This document shows positions 35,304-44,737 of a stretch of 64,000 bases of DNA, piece after piece. How positions within the stretch are numbered: the first letter of the stretch is position 1; each line of letters starts with the position of its first letter. Source of the stretch: Rhodopirellula sp. (GTDB lineage: Bacteria; Planctomycetota; Planctomycetia; Pirellulales; Pirellulaceae); contig NZVD01000051.1 in assembly GCA_002701385.1 (NCBI GenBank), positions 63,317-127,316 on the forward strand. Direction: 5' to 3'. Below the pieces are notes generated by a model. That model searched no databases. It had not been told where the DNA came from and saw only the letters and a program-made list of their open reading frames with translations. Both the position numbers and the translations under genes were made by a program.

Positions 35304-38189
35304 ATGGGATCTGAAGAGCGACAGCAGGAATTATTCAGCGAGCCAGAAGAGAAAGTAGACACTTCGGTTAGTCAAGAACCACTGGAATCGAAGGCCTTAG
35401 AGGATTCCCTGGTGAGCAATGCCACATCTGACGAAGCGAAACCTGAGGCTGGCGAACCGATCAGTCAGCCTGAAATCCAACAGATTCCGCTTTCTGAATC
35501 GGAATGCTACATCATCGATTCCTATGCATTAATCTATCAGCTGTTTTTCGCCTTGCCTCCCATGAGTGGCCCCAGTGGTCAGCCCGTAGGCGCGATACAT
35601 GGTTATGCCAGAGACTTAATTGAATTGATCGAGAGTAAATCGCCGACACACGTGATTGCTGTATTCGATCCGCCAGGCGAAGTCTTCCGCCATGAGTTCT
35701 ACCCCCAATATAAAGCCAATCGCGACCCCATGCCGGATGACTTGCGACTTCAGATTCCGAACATCAAAAGGATTCTCGAAGCTATGGGCATTGCCATGTT
35801 AGAGGTTCCGAATTACGAAGCCGATGACGTCATGGCCACCGTAGCGCATCAGATTGACCAGGCTGGAGGAAAAGCATTTCTGGTAACAAGCGATAAAGAT
35901 TGTCGTCAGCTCATTAGTGACAATGTGAAGATGTACAACATCCGTAAGGATGTCATTTTCGACGAACAGGATCTAATGGAGAAGTGGGGTGTTCGTCCTG
36001 AACAGGTTGTCGATTTTCAGGCTCTAGTCGGTGATAGCGTGGATAACGTTCCCGGTGTTCAGCAGATTGGCCCGAAGACTGCCACCGCGTTGTTGGCTGA
36101 ATTCGGTGATTTAGAAGGCGTGTTGGAAAATGCTCACACGGTCAAAGCCAAGAACCGCCGCGAAAACCTCATGAATGGCCGTGATGACGCCATGCTGAGT
36201 CGACGTCTGGTTGAATTAGATCGGCATGTGGACGTCGAGATCGACTGGGAATCAGCTCAAATCGGCGGTATGGATTCGGACTCGTTGGAAGAGCTTTGTG
36301 ACGAGTTTGGTTTCCGACGTTTGAAAGATCGTTTACTCAATGCTGATGTTGAAACAGCTCCGGTCGTTTGGGAATGTGACTATGTGTTGGTGGAGTCGAT
36401 AGAGCAGCTTCAGAAACTCCTTAGCCAGATCTCGCAGGATGATGTGCTGAGTATTGATACCGAGACGACAAGTGTTCGGGCCAGTGACACTGAACTAGTC
36501 GGATACTCGTTCGCCTGGGAAGAAGGCAAGGCATACTATGTCCCGGTCAAGAGTCGCGAAGGTGACCTGCAGTTGGATGCCGACGCCGCGCGAGAAGCTA
36601 TGAAGACAGTGCTCGAAGATCCTCGGATCAAAAAGGTTGGGCAGAATCTTAAATTTGATATGGTCGTACTACGTAATCATGGAATACGTCTGCAGGGATT
36701 GTATTTCGATACTCTAGTGGCTCACTATTTATTACAGCCGGGTGTCCGAAACCATAAGCTGGATACCCTTTCGGCTAAGTACCTTAACCACAAACCAGTT
36801 TCCTTTGAAGAACTTTGTGGCAAAGGCAAGAAACAAATCACGATCGACCAGGCCCCACTCGATCAAGTAACGCATTATGCGGCGGAAGATGCTGATGTCG
36901 TACTACGATTGGTCAATAAGCTTGAGTCCCAGATCGACGAGAATGACCTGGCCAGCTTACTGCACGACCTCGAAATCCCATTGATCGAAGTATTGGTGGA
37001 AATGGAGTCCAACGGGATACGAGTGGATACCGAATTATTGAATTCGATGAGTGAGAAATTTGCAACGCGGCTCGAGGAACTGCGTAGCAGTATCTATGAA
37101 GCCGCCGGTACCGAATTCAATATCGATTCACCCAAACAACTCAGTAAAATCTTATTCGAAGATCTGGGCCTGCCAGTTATTAAGAAGACTAAAACCGGAG
37201 CCAGTACGGATGCCGAGGTTCTTAATCAGTTGGTGGCAATGGACGTCGGGGCCTTGCCAGGATTTGTACTCGAATATCGACAAATCGCAAAGCTCAAGAG
37301 CACGTATGTTGATGCCTTACCAGAGCTGGTCAACCCGGAGACATCGCGTGTCCATTCAGCGTTCAATCAAGATGTGGCAGCGACGGGCCGATTGAGCAGT
37401 GCGGATCCTAACCTACAGAATATTCCAATCCGCAGTGCAGAAGGACGACAGATTCGAGCGGCCTTTATACCTCCGGCCAAGGGCTGGAAACTACTCGCTG
37501 CCGATTATTCTCAGGTCGAACTTCGTGTCCTCGCACATTTCAGCGGAGACGATACTTTACAGCAGGCCTTTGTTGACGATCAGGATATTCATGCGAAAGT
37601 GGCGGCTGAAGTTTACGATGTCGAGCTGGAAGATGTGACCAGCGAAATGCGTAGCAATGCCAAGGCAGTCAATTTTGGAGTTATCTATGGGCAGTCTGCA
37701 TTTGGATTAGCCAAAAGCCTAGGGATCTCCAAAGCAGAAGCAGCTACATTTATCGATGCTTACTTTGAGCAATATCCGGGAGTCGAGCAATTCATGCTGG
37801 ACACGCTGGCTGTCGCTCATCGGGAGAAATCTGTCAGTACGATTCAGGGGCGTCGCAGGCCCGTAAACGATGTTCGCAATCCCGATACTCTAAAAGACAA
37901 ACGTCAACGGAATCTGTCTGAGAGGATTGCGATTAATACTGTAATTCAGGGGTCGGCCGCGGATATCATCAAGATTGCAATGCTCGCCGTGCTGGACCGT
38001 CTGGAAAGTGATGGATTTGAGGCGAAACTCTTACTTCAAATCCATGACGAATTGGTGTTCGAAGTTCCAGATCATGAGCTGGAGAAATTACAGGAAATGG
38101 TACGTCAGGAAATGGCCGGTGCCGCGGACCTATCTGTGCCACTCAAAGTGGATATCAACGTCGGTGAGACCTGGGCCGAATGTAAATAA
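35304..38189 (+). CDS. polA: DNA polymerase I
   Basis: A family A polymerase of 961 residues from the ATG at 35304, which is preferred to a TTG at 35160. After a 65-residue acidic leader come the 5'-3' exonuclease (from about residue 68, CYIIDSYALIYQ; EADDVMAT; DSVDNVPGV), a 3'-5' exonuclease with all carboxylates (SIDTETTS near 382, GQNLKFDMVVL, YAAEDADVV) and the polymerase (DYSQVELRVLAHF near 732, RSNAKAVNFGVIYGQS, QIHDELVFEVP near 911). Thus both nick translation and proofreading should be functional. The N-terminal acidic extension is unusual. Confidence 0.95.
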   Translation: MGSEERQQELFSEPEEKVDTSVSQEPLESKALEDSLVSNATSDEAKPEAGEPISQPEIQQIPLSESECYIIDSYALIYQLFFALPPMSGPSGQPVGAIHGYARDLIELIESKSPTHVIAVFDPPGEVFRHEFYPQYKANRDPMPDDLRLQIPNIKRILEAMGIAMLEVPNYEADDVMATVAHQIDQAGGKAFLVTSDKDCRQLISDNVKMYNIRKDVIFDEQDLMEKWGVRPEQVVDFQALVGDSVDNVPGVQQIGPKTATALLAEFGDLEGVLENAHTVKAKNRRENLMNGRDDAMLSRRLVELDRHVDVEIDWESAQIGGMDSDSLEELCDEFGFRRLKDRLLNADVETAPVVWECDYVLVESIEQLQKLLSQISQDDVLSIDTETTSVRASDTELVGYSFAWEEGKAYYVPVKSREGDLQLDADAAREAMKTVLEDPRIKKVGQNLKFDMVVLRNHGIRLQGLYFDTLVAHYLLQPGVRNHKLDTLSAKYLNHKPVSFEELCGKGKKQITIDQAPLDQVTHYAAEDADVVLRLVNKLESQIDENDLASLLHDLEIPLIEVLVEMESNGIRVDTELLNSMSEKFATRLEELRSSIYEAAGTEFNIDSPKQLSKILFEDLGLPVIKKTKTGASTDAEVLNQLVAMDVGALPGFVLEYRQIAKLKSTYVDALPELVNPETSRVHSAFNQDVAATGRLSSADPNLQNIPIRSAEGRQIRAAFIPPAKGWKLLAADYSQVELRVLAHFSGDDTLQQAFVDDQDIHAKVAAEVYDVELEDVTSEMRSNAKAVNFGVIYGQSAFGLAKSLGISKAEAATFIDAYFEQYPGVEQFMLDTLAVAHREKSVSTIQGRRRPVNDVRNPDTLKDKRQRNLSERIAINTVIQGSAADIIKIAMLAVLDRLESDGFEAKLLLQIHDELVFEVPDHELEKLQEMVRQEMAGAADLSVPLKVDINVGETWAECK

Positions 38190-38216
38190 ATTCTGAAAAT
38201 CAAACGAATTCAGTAA

Positions 38217-38246
38217 TTGGAAGCGTTTCCTGCGTGTGCCTATAAT
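38217..38246 (+). promoter_or_regulatory. Sigma-70-type promoter for coaE-rho-ribH-nusB
   Basis: TTGGAA (38217-38222) and a perfect TATAAT (38241-38246) are separated by 18 bp, about 215 bp before coaE. Transcription would start near 38253, just before a hairpin. Confidence 0.6.
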
Positions 38247-38255
38247 ACTTACGTA

Positions 38256-38291
38256 CCCCTAATAACAGTGGTTTCTCACCTTCATTAGGGG
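38256..38291 (+). other. Stem-loop at the predicted 5' end of the coaE-rho transcript
   Basis: cccctaat (38256-38263) pairs perfectly with attagggg (38284-38291); an inner gtg/cac pair extends it. It has no T-run, so it is more likely a 5' stabilising element than a polA terminator, though the latter is possible. Confidence 0.5.
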
Positions 38292-38461
38292 CTCACCAAC
38301 AAATCTTTTCTTGCACCAACAACCTAAATATCCCCGTTTAACGTTGTTGGCGATTATTCCTACCAAAATCCTTTCCCCATTTGATGCCTAAGCGATTTTT
38401 TCGTTGCCCAGGTTGATACCCTCTTTGGTTGCCCAAAGTGTAAGTTACTGCGCAAAGAAAA

Positions 38462-39124
38462 ATGGTTAGTCGTCCTTACAGTCTCCTGATGCCCTTGAAC
38501 AATCAAAGTCAACAATCCGTCCTTTGCGGCCTTTGCGGTGGAATTGGCAGTGGCAAGAGTTATATTGCCCGTCAGTTTCAAGCCTTGGGGGCGGCCGTAT
38601 TCGATGCGGATCAGGCAGGGCATTGGGTATTGCGAGAAGATGACGTCAAGAAGGAGCTAGTCAGTCTCTGGGGAACAGGGATCCTGGATGAGCAAGGCGA
38701 AGTCAATAGGCAAGCCGTTGCTCAAATTGTCTTCGCTTCCGATTCGCAAGGACAGCAAGCCCGTGAGCAATTGCAAGCGATATCCCACCCTCGTATTCAA
38801 CAGCAACTTGAGTTGGTACTGACACAAAGTTCCGAAGATGTTGTCGTAGTTGATGCAGCATTGTTGTTCGAGACAGGTTGGAATGTGGTTTGCGATCAAG
38901 TTGCTTTCGTTGACTCAAACGAGGAGTTGCGATTGGGTCGCTGTCAGGCTCGAGGTTGGAGTATTGACGAACTACGGAGGCGAGAGGCTAGTCAATGGAG
39001 TCTTGAGAGGAAACGCCAACAGGCAGATTTTGTGATTGAGAATCATGGTGACTCGGAAGTTACTCAGCGGCAAGTGCAGAGTGTGTGGCAGTCGTTATCA
39101 CGCTTGGTTAGGGAGGAAGTGTGA
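38462..39124 (+). CDS. coaE: Dephospho-CoA kinase
   Basis: A 220-residue P-loop kinase that performs the last step of coenzyme A synthesis. Walker A is GGIGSGKSYIA; DADQAGH and the VVVDAALLFETGW segment are typical, as is RxREASQWSLERKRQQADFVIENHG. Four bases separate it from rho. CoaD, the preceding enzyme of the pathway, is encoded at 62.2 kb. Confidence 0.94.
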   Translation: MVSRPYSLLMPLNNQSQQSVLCGLCGGIGSGKSYIARQFQALGAAVFDADQAGHWVLREDDVKKELVSLWGTGILDEQGEVNRQAVAQIVFASDSQGQQAREQLQAISHPRIQQQLELVLTQSSEDVVVVDAALLFETGWNVVCDQVAFVDSNEELRLGRCQARGWSIDELRRREASQWSLERKRQQADFVIENHGDSEVTQRQVQSVWQSLSRLVREEV

Positions 39125-39127
39125 GTT

Positions 39128-40681
39128 ATGGATGATGAATTGGAGCAGGAGTTGGATCAAGAAAGGGCTTCAGATGTTTCTGGTCAGCAGTCTTCCAATG
39201 CCATAGAAAGACGCGGTCCGCTAAATCGAGCACGCATTCGTGAGAAAATGAATGCTCTTCACGAATCATCTGTCGAAAAGGATTTTAAGGATACCGATGG
39301 TGAGTTTATCAATCGTCAGAGTTCTCATGAGCCACTTTCGCTGGCTGAAAGAATCACACGTGAACTTAGCCGAGGGGAAAAACTGGGGGAGCAGATTGTC
39401 GATGTGTCTCAGGAACTAACGGACCTCGGCCAGTTACAAAAAATGACGATGCCTGAGTTGTTACAGGAAGCAGACAAAGCAGGAATCGAAGACGTGACAG
39501 GCTTCAAGCGTCAGGAATTGATATTCCTGATTCTAAAAAGCATGGTCAAAACCAGCGGATTGATGTTTGGTGCCGGGACGCTGGAGATTCTCCCTGATGG
39601 ATTTGGTTTTTTACGGAGTCCGGACTATCACTACCTTTCCTGTCCGGATGATATTTATGTCTCGCCCAGCCAGATACGCCGGTTTAATTTGCAGACCGGT
39701 GTGACGGTGGCTGGTCAGATTCGGCCACCCAAAGAGAACGAACGATACTTCGCCTTGTTGCGAGTCGAATCGGTCAACAACCAAGATCCATCCAACAATG
39801 TAAATCGAGTTCATTTTGATGACCTGACGCCTTTACATCCTTCCAAGCGTATTATTCTTGAACATGATGCTGCTGAGCATTCGACACGAGTGGTGGATAT
39901 GGTCACACCAATAGGCTTCGGACAACGTGGTTTGATTGTGAGTCCACCGCGAGCAGGTAAAACCGTGTTGTTGCAACAAATGGCTCGTGCTGTGCTCCAC
40001 AACTTTCCCGATGCCTACGTCATCATGTTGTTGATTGACGAGCGACCGGAAGAAGTGACAGATATGGAACGCGAAGTCAAAGGGGAAAACTGTGAGGTCA
40101 TTAGTTCGACCTTTGATGAACCTGCGTCCCGTCATGTCCAAGTCTCAGAGATGGTGATTGAAAAGGCCAAACGCATGGTAGAGTGCGGTCGTGATGTTAT
40201 CATCTTTCTGGATTCGATTACTCGATTAGCCCGAGCCTGGAATTCCGAGTGTCCGTCGTCCGGTAAAGTACTGACCGGAGGGATCGATGCCAATGCTCTA
40301 CAATATCCCAAGAGATTTTTTGGCTCGGCACGCTCTGTGGAAGAGGGAGGATCGCTGACCATTATGGCAACAGCCTTGGTGGATACAGGAAGTCGAATGG
40401 ATGATGTGATCTTCGAAGAATTCAAAGGTACAGGTAATTTGGAAATTGTTCTGAGCCGAAAGATCATGGAGAAGCGAGTATTTCCCACCATTGACATCAA
40501 CGCGAGTGGGACGCGACGCGAAGAAATTCTTCTGGATCCTGAGGAGTATCGGAGGATTTCGCTGACTCGTCGGGTGCTGGCTGACCTGGAACCTGCTGAA
40601 GCCATGGAACTCCTGCTAGGCAAAGTCGCCAAATCGAATTCTAATGCAGAATTCCTGATGAGTATCAATCCGGAAGACTAA
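39128..40681 (+). CDS. rho: Transcription termination factor Rho with N-terminal extension
   Basis: A 517-residue hexameric RNA helicase. About 95 extra charged residues precede the Rho_N domain ([31 protein letters not shown]). The cold-shock-like RNA-binding domain follows ([34 protein letters not shown]) and then the ATPase: P-loop [10 protein letters not shown] near residue 272, Walker [15 protein letters not shown] and the Q/R loops. E. coli Rho has 419 residues, and similar N-terminal additions are known in other phyla. It probably shares a transcript with coaE upstream and ribH 18 bp downstream. Confidence 0.96.
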   Translation: MDDELEQELDQERASDVSGQQSSNAIERRGPLNRARIREKMNALHESSVEKDFKDTDGEFINRQSSHEPLSLAERITRELSRGEKLGEQIVDVSQELTDLGQLQKMTMPELLQEADKAGIEDVTGFKRQELIFLILKSMVKTSGLMFGAGTLEILPDGFGFLRSPDYHYLSCPDDIYVSPSQIRRFNLQTGVTVAGQIRPPKENERYFALLRVESVNNQDPSNNVNRVHFDDLTPLHPSKRIILEHDAAEHSTRVVDMVTPIGFGQRGLIVSPPRAGKTVLLQQMARAVLHNFPDAYVIMLLIDERPEEVTDMEREVKGENCEVISSTFDEPASRHVQVSEMVIEKAKRMVECGRDVIIFLDSITRLARAWNSECPSSGKVLTGGIDANALQYPKRFFGSARSVEEGGSLTIMATALVDTGSRMDDVIFEEFKGTGNLEIVLSRKIMEKRVFPTIDINASGTRREEILLDPEEYRRISLTRRVLADLEPAEAMELLLGKVAKSNSNAEFLMSINPED

Positions 40682-40699
40682 GCTGGTTTTTATTGAGGA

Positions 40700-41188
40700 A
40701 TGGTTCGAATGCCACGGACTTTTGAAAGTAAGTCAGATAACGTAAACGGGAAATTTGCTGTTGTCGTTTCGCGTTACAACGACAATATCACAGGACGATT
40801 GCATGACGGAGCATTGGCGACTTTGACTGCTGCCGGAATTGCCGAAAGTGATATTCAGGTGGCATGGGTACCAGGTGCCTGGGAATTACCTGTGGTCGCC
40901 AAACAATTCGCAGCTACCGGCGAATTCGCAGGAATTATTTGTTTGGGGGCTGTTATCAAAGGCGAAACCACTCATGATCTGTACATTAACACGCAGGTAA
41001 GCCAAAGTCTGGGAGATTTAAGTCTGGAATATAATTTACCAGTAGGCTTTGGTTTGCTCACATGTCAGTCGATGGAACAGGCAATCAATCGTGCCGGTGG
41101 TACGGTTGGTAACAAGGGCGAGGAAGCTGCAACGGCTGTATTGGAAACGCTAAGTGTGATGCGGCAGATTCGACACCTGGACAGCTGA
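40700..41188 (+). CDS. ribH: 6,7-dimethyl-8-ribityllumazine synthase
   Basis: A 162-residue enzyme of riboflavin synthesis that assembles into icosahedral shells in many bacteria. The substrate loops are visible: SRYNDNITGRLHDGA, WVPGAWELP, CLGAVIKGETTHDLYI with the catalytic His, and LPVGFGLLTCQSMEQAINRAGG. A second ATG three codons in could also start it. The next gene is nusB, a frequent neighbour of ribH. Confidence 0.95.
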   Translation: MVRMPRTFESKSDNVNGKFAVVVSRYNDNITGRLHDGALATLTAAGIAESDIQVAWVPGAWELPVVAKQFAATGEFAGIICLGAVIKGETTHDLYINTQVSQSLGDLSLEYNLPVGFGLLTCQSMEQAINRAGGTVGNKGEEAATAVLETLSVMRQIRHLDS

Positions 41189-41251
41189 TCGCATCCATGA
41201 TCCGCGTTGTGTCGATGATGAGACCGAAAAACCAAAGAGAATATTCAAGTT

Positions 41252-41698
41252 ATGTTTGACCAAGAAGATGATAACCAGCCATTGACCGGCCGTAGCCTCG
41301 CTCGGGAAATTATCGTTCAGGTTCTATTTGAAGATGACCTGAATCCTAACGGCGACCAGCAGTTAGCCGATCAGTTTGTCTCCGACCGTATGCAGGGGAA
41401 ATCGGTTGGGCTTTCTACCTACACTCGTGAGATGCTGGAGAGTATTCGGCAGTCCAAGTCGCTGGTCGATGCGATTCTTGAAGAGAGTGCAGATAACTGG
41501 TCTTTATCAAGAATGGCCCCCACCGATCGGAATATTCTGCGACTAGGCGTTTATGAACTCACTCAAACGGATACACCCGGACAGGTTGTCATTCATGAAG
41601 CTGTCGAATTGGCCAAACGGTTTGGTACGCAGGACTCACCTCGTTTTGTCAACGGCGTATTAGATCGAATCTTTGATGCGGAAGAGACCGAAAGTTAA
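41252..41698 (+). CDS. nusB: Transcription antitermination factor NusB
   Basis: A 148-residue all-helical RNA-binding protein that joins NusE/S10 on boxA RNA of rRNA operons. Seen: GRSLAREIIVQVLFEDDLNP, WSLSRMAPTDRNILRLGVYEL and VIHEAVELAKRFGTQDSPRFVNGVLDRI. Its TAA stop overlaps the TAA stop of the convergent ftsY in a shared TTAA. Confidence 0.95.
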   Translation: MFDQEDDNQPLTGRSLAREIIVQVLFEDDLNPNGDQQLADQFVSDRMQGKSVGLSTYTREMLESIRQSKSLVDAILEESADNWSLSRMAPTDRNILRLGVYELTQTDTPGQVVIHEAVELAKRFGTQDSPRFVNGVLDRIFDAEETES

Positions 41699-42726
41699 CT
41701 AACTTCTTCTTCAATTAATCCACTCACGAATGCGTCTGCATCAAACTGAGCTAGATCTTCGGCTTGCTCACCTTGCCCTACAAAGAGAACGGGGATTTCA
41801 AACTCCTGACGAATTGGGATGATCACACCCCCTTTGGCCGTACCGTCAAGTTTACTGAGGATAATCCCAGTGCAATTGGCTGCTTCAGAGAAACCTTTCG
41901 CCTGACTTACCCCGTTTTGCCCGGCGGTGGCATCCAGCACAAGAAAGACCTCGTGCGGTGCATCTGGAATTTGCTTACTCATAACGCGGAAGATCTTCTC
42001 AAGCTGCTTCATGAGATTTGTCTGAGTTTGCAATCTGCCTGCCGTGTCGACAATACAAATGTCGGCATTTTGTTCCAGAGCTGTGGCGACCGTTCGGTGT
42101 GCCACACTGGCGGGATCCGAGTTAGCTTCGCCAGTAACAATCTCAGCCCCCAATCGTTCGGACCAAATGATTAATTGTTCCACTGCGGCAGCGCGAAATG
42201 TATCGGCCGCGCCCAAGACTACTTTCTTGCCTTGGGACTGAAAGTAGTTGGTGAGTTTTGCAATCGAGGTAGTCTTTCCAGATCCGTTGACGCCCACTAC
42301 CAAGATGACGGTAGGACCCGAGTCGGCAAAACGAACCGGTTGGGGAGGTTGAGCCAAGATGTCCTTGAGGTGGTTTCGTATCTCAGCTAACGCTTCCTCG
42401 AATTCAATCACTCGGCCGGAGAACTTAGATTCGATGTTGTCGCGAATCTCAGCTGCGGGACGAGCTCCCATGTCCGTTTTTACCAAAATCGCAAACAAGC
42501 GATTTAGGAATTCCTCATCCACCAACTGCCCTTCGGACTTAAAGATGTCACGGATATCCGTACGTAAGACATCTCGTGTTTTCTTTAGACCCTGTCGCAC
42601 TCGCGTCCAAAGCGAACCTGAATCTGCGGTCGAGTCGTCCGGCGTTCGTTGCTGAGTCGGTTCAGTCGGAGTTGCTTCACCGTCGTTAGGAGTCGTTTGT
42701 TTTTTGGAGCGTCTAAATAGTGCCAT
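41695..42726 (-). CDS. ftsY: Signal recognition particle receptor FtsY
   Basis: A 343-residue SRP GTPase that docks ribosome-SRP complexes at the membrane. After a short charged A region (1-45) come the N domain and the G domain: G1 GVNGSGKTTSIAKL, DTFRAAAVEQL, DTAGRLQT, and LSKLDGTAKGG. The last codons converge on nusB with a 4-bp overlap. Length is typical of compact FtsY proteins. Confidence 0.96.
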   Translation of the reverse strand: MALFRRSKKQTTPNDGEATPTEPTQQRTPDDSTADSGSLWTRVRQGLKKTRDVLRTDIRDIFKSEGQLVDEEFLNRLFAILVKTDMGARPAAEIRDNIESKFSGRVIEFEEALAEIRNHLKDILAQPPQPVRFADSGPTVILVVGVNGSGKTTSIAKLTNYFQSQGKKVVLGAADTFRAAAVEQLIIWSERLGAEIVTGEANSDPASVAHRTVATALEQNADICIVDTAGRLQTQTNLMKQLEKIFRVMSKQIPDAPHEVFLVLDATAGQNGVSQAKGFSEAANCTGIILSKLDGTAKGGVIIPIRQEFEIPVLFVGQGEQAEDLAQFDADAFVSGLIEEEVS

Positions 42727-43289
42727 CGTCTTATGAGGGGAAGTAGTCTAACCCAGTTAGTGTCGAAGGGAATGACTGAGTCGAATGGGGTTTGGGTTTA
42801 AGTATATCAATAACCTACCGCGGGCAAAGGGAGGCAGCGTGTTCAGTTGAGAGCTGCCAAGGCAGGGCATTACCGAACTTATTCAGTCAGAATGTTTGAT
42901 TGAGTGTAGAAAAGTGCTCCGTTGTCGCCTCGAATTCGAGGAAACTGTGTGAATTATTCCTTAAAATTGCTCCGGAATTGCCCGCAAAGTTTCCCCTGTT
43001 TCTCTAGTTTTACAGGGAAACCGTTGAATTGTCTCTCTAACCCGCAAGGTTTAACGCTAGAAACGGAATAATTGTCATTTCAGTGAGAAAGTTATGTTTT
43101 TGAGGTTAATGAACTTCATGTAAAACTCCGAAAAAACGGTTGTGTAGCAAAAAGTACATTTTGCCTGTTTGTGTTCACGGAAGGATACCAGGCAATAGTT
43201 GTGGGAAATTTAGGCTTAACAAGTTCCACCGAACATGTGAGGCGGGCCAAACCTTTCCTAAGCACTAGTTTTACGGAGGATATTGGGAA
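42727..43289. promoter_or_regulatory. 563-bp intergenic region between ftsY and the first porin gene
   Basis: No gene is seen. It holds a 14-bp perfect palindrome cctcgaattcgagg (42928-42941), a hairpin gtttcccctgt/acagggaaac (42989-42999 with 43012-43021) and gcaaaa/ttttgc (43147-43152 with 43159-43164). A GGAGG ribosome-binding site lies 10 bp before the porin ATG. The long leader fits a regulated, highly expressed porin, but no certain promoter hexamers were found. Confidence 0.5.
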
Positions 43290-44405
43290 ATGAAACTTAG
43301 CAAGTTTGCTCTAATGGGAGCTTTTGCATTCGCTATTATGAGCGGCAGTGTATCTGCTGATGAATTGCAACAGCCCGTACTCGAGCCAATCGCTTACACC
43401 TTACAAGATGCTGCTGACTCACCATCTGATGATGGTACTTGGAGCCTTTTCAAGCGTGACGGCGAAGGCCTTGAAATCTCTGGTTGGACACAAGTCGGTT
43501 ACCACGACCGCTCCACCGGATTGTTTAACACTGATCCAAAAAAAGTAGGCGTACACCAGGTTTGGTTTGCTTTTGATAAAGCTTCCGACGCTGACGCTGA
43601 AGGTTTTGGACTCGGTTACCACTTTGACCTGGTTTATGGTCGTGATGCTGAAAACACCAATGCTTTCGGCAACCCTAATGCAGGGGCGGCCGGCGATTGG
43701 GATACCGAAGAAGATGATTGGGCAATGCCTCAGTTGTACTTAACTGGTCACCTCGGCGATTGGGATATTACACTTGGTAAGTTCTACACTTTGGTTGGTT
43801 ACGAAGTTGTTCAAGCTAATGGGAACTTCTTCTATAGCCACGCTAAAACGATGAACAACAGTGAGCCATTTACTCACACTGGTGTTCTGGCTAGCAAGAC
43901 GACTGAAACTGGTTTGGATTTGACCGTTGGTTGGACCGCTGGATGGGACACTGGATTTGATTCCAATGGTTCCAACGGAATCATCGCTCTGGGTAAATCT
44001 CTTGGCGATAACGTTGGACTAAACTATGTAACCACTTTCGGTGATATCGCTGAAGGTGACAATGGTTACACTCACAGTATCGTGATGGACATCACTCTTG
44101 GTGAACGCATGTCTTACGTATTCCAAACGGACTATGTCGATACAACCAATCGCTACGAAATCGGCGTAAACCAGTACGTCTTCTACACTGTTTCTGATGA
44201 CATCGCTGTTGGTGCTCGACTGGAATGGTGGAGAAATGGTAACAATCTTGGTGCCGATAGTGAATATGCATTCACATCGGGTGTCAACTGGCGACCACCT
44301 TCGAGCTTTGACTTGGTCCTACGTCCTGAAATCAGAATTGATTGGGATGACCAAACCCCAGATACTCGAACAGGTTTCGGTATTGACGCTATCTTAAGCT
44401 ACTAA
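43290..44405 (+). CDS. BBP2 (OmpL-like) outer-membrane porin
   Basis: A 371-residue protein with a signal peptide (MKLSKFALMGAFAFAIMSGSVSA in two stretches, cleaved near residue 23) and a beta-rich, aromatic-terminated body ending in ...ILSY, as expected for an outer-membrane barrel. It matches the putative beta-barrel porin-2 family (PF07642): ISGWTQVGYHD, the AFGNP and WAMPQLYLTGHLG strands, LGKFYTLVGYE and FFYSHAK...SEPFTHTGVL. A paralogue follows 332 bp downstream. Codon choice is simple and regular, hinting at high expression, which remains to be measured. Confidence 0.88.
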   Translation: MKLSKFALMGAFAFAIMSGSVSADELQQPVLEPIAYTLQDAADSPSDDGTWSLFKRDGEGLEISGWTQVGYHDRSTGLFNTDPKKVGVHQVWFAFDKASDADAEGFGLGYHFDLVYGRDAENTNAFGNPNAGAAGDWDTEEDDWAMPQLYLTGHLGDWDITLGKFYTLVGYEVVQANGNFFYSHAKTMNNSEPFTHTGVLASKTTETGLDLTVGWTAGWDTGFDSNGSNGIIALGKSLGDNVGLNYVTTFGDIAEGDNGYTHSIVMDITLGERMSYVFQTDYVDTTNRYEIGVNQYVFYTVSDDIAVGARLEWWRNGNNLGADSEYAFTSGVNWRPPSSFDLVLRPEIRIDWDDQTPDTRTGFGIDAILSY

Positions 44406-44426
44406 GCTTTAAGATACTCTCACAAC

Positions 44427-44467
44427 TAAAAGACCATCGGTTTTCACGAACCGGTGGTCTTTTTTTG
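44427..44467 (+). terminator. Rho-independent terminator after the first porin
   Basis: agaccatcggtt (44431-44442) and aaccggtggtct (44449-44460) form a 12-bp stem with one G-U pair, extended by flanking A and T residues and followed by seven T. It separates the two porin genes. Confidence 0.92.
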
Positions 44468-44737
44468 CGCGCTACTGAAGCAAGGAAGCAAACATTGTGT
44501 TTTGGCGAGCCAGGTTGCAAAAAGTTGCAAAATGAATTCCCCCTAGCTAAGGGTACAGGGAATTAAAGGGGAATACTGTTAGTAAAAAGAGATCTGAAAT
44601 TCCGAGAGTTTGAGGATCTGGGAAAAGCGAGGGAATTATTGGAGTGAGGGGAGATTGCGGACGATTTGAACTGACGAATCTCTGCGTAATCACTTTGGAT
44701 TCCCCTACCAAACAATTTGATCTGATTGAACGAAACG
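44468..44737 (+). promoter_or_regulatory. Leader of the second porin gene
   Basis: Together with the preceding terminator this makes a 332-bp gap. It contains a direct repeat gttgcaaaa (from 44512 and again 11 bp on) and no clear promoter. A sigma-54-like match here has the wrong spacing. Confidence 0.35.

Noticed and set aside
44497..44515. Sigma-54-like sequence upstream of the second porin (TGGCGAG...GTTGCA)
   Set aside because: The GG and GC elements are 11 bases apart where 10 are required, and CAC is replaced by CGA. It is not comparable to the amt promoter.
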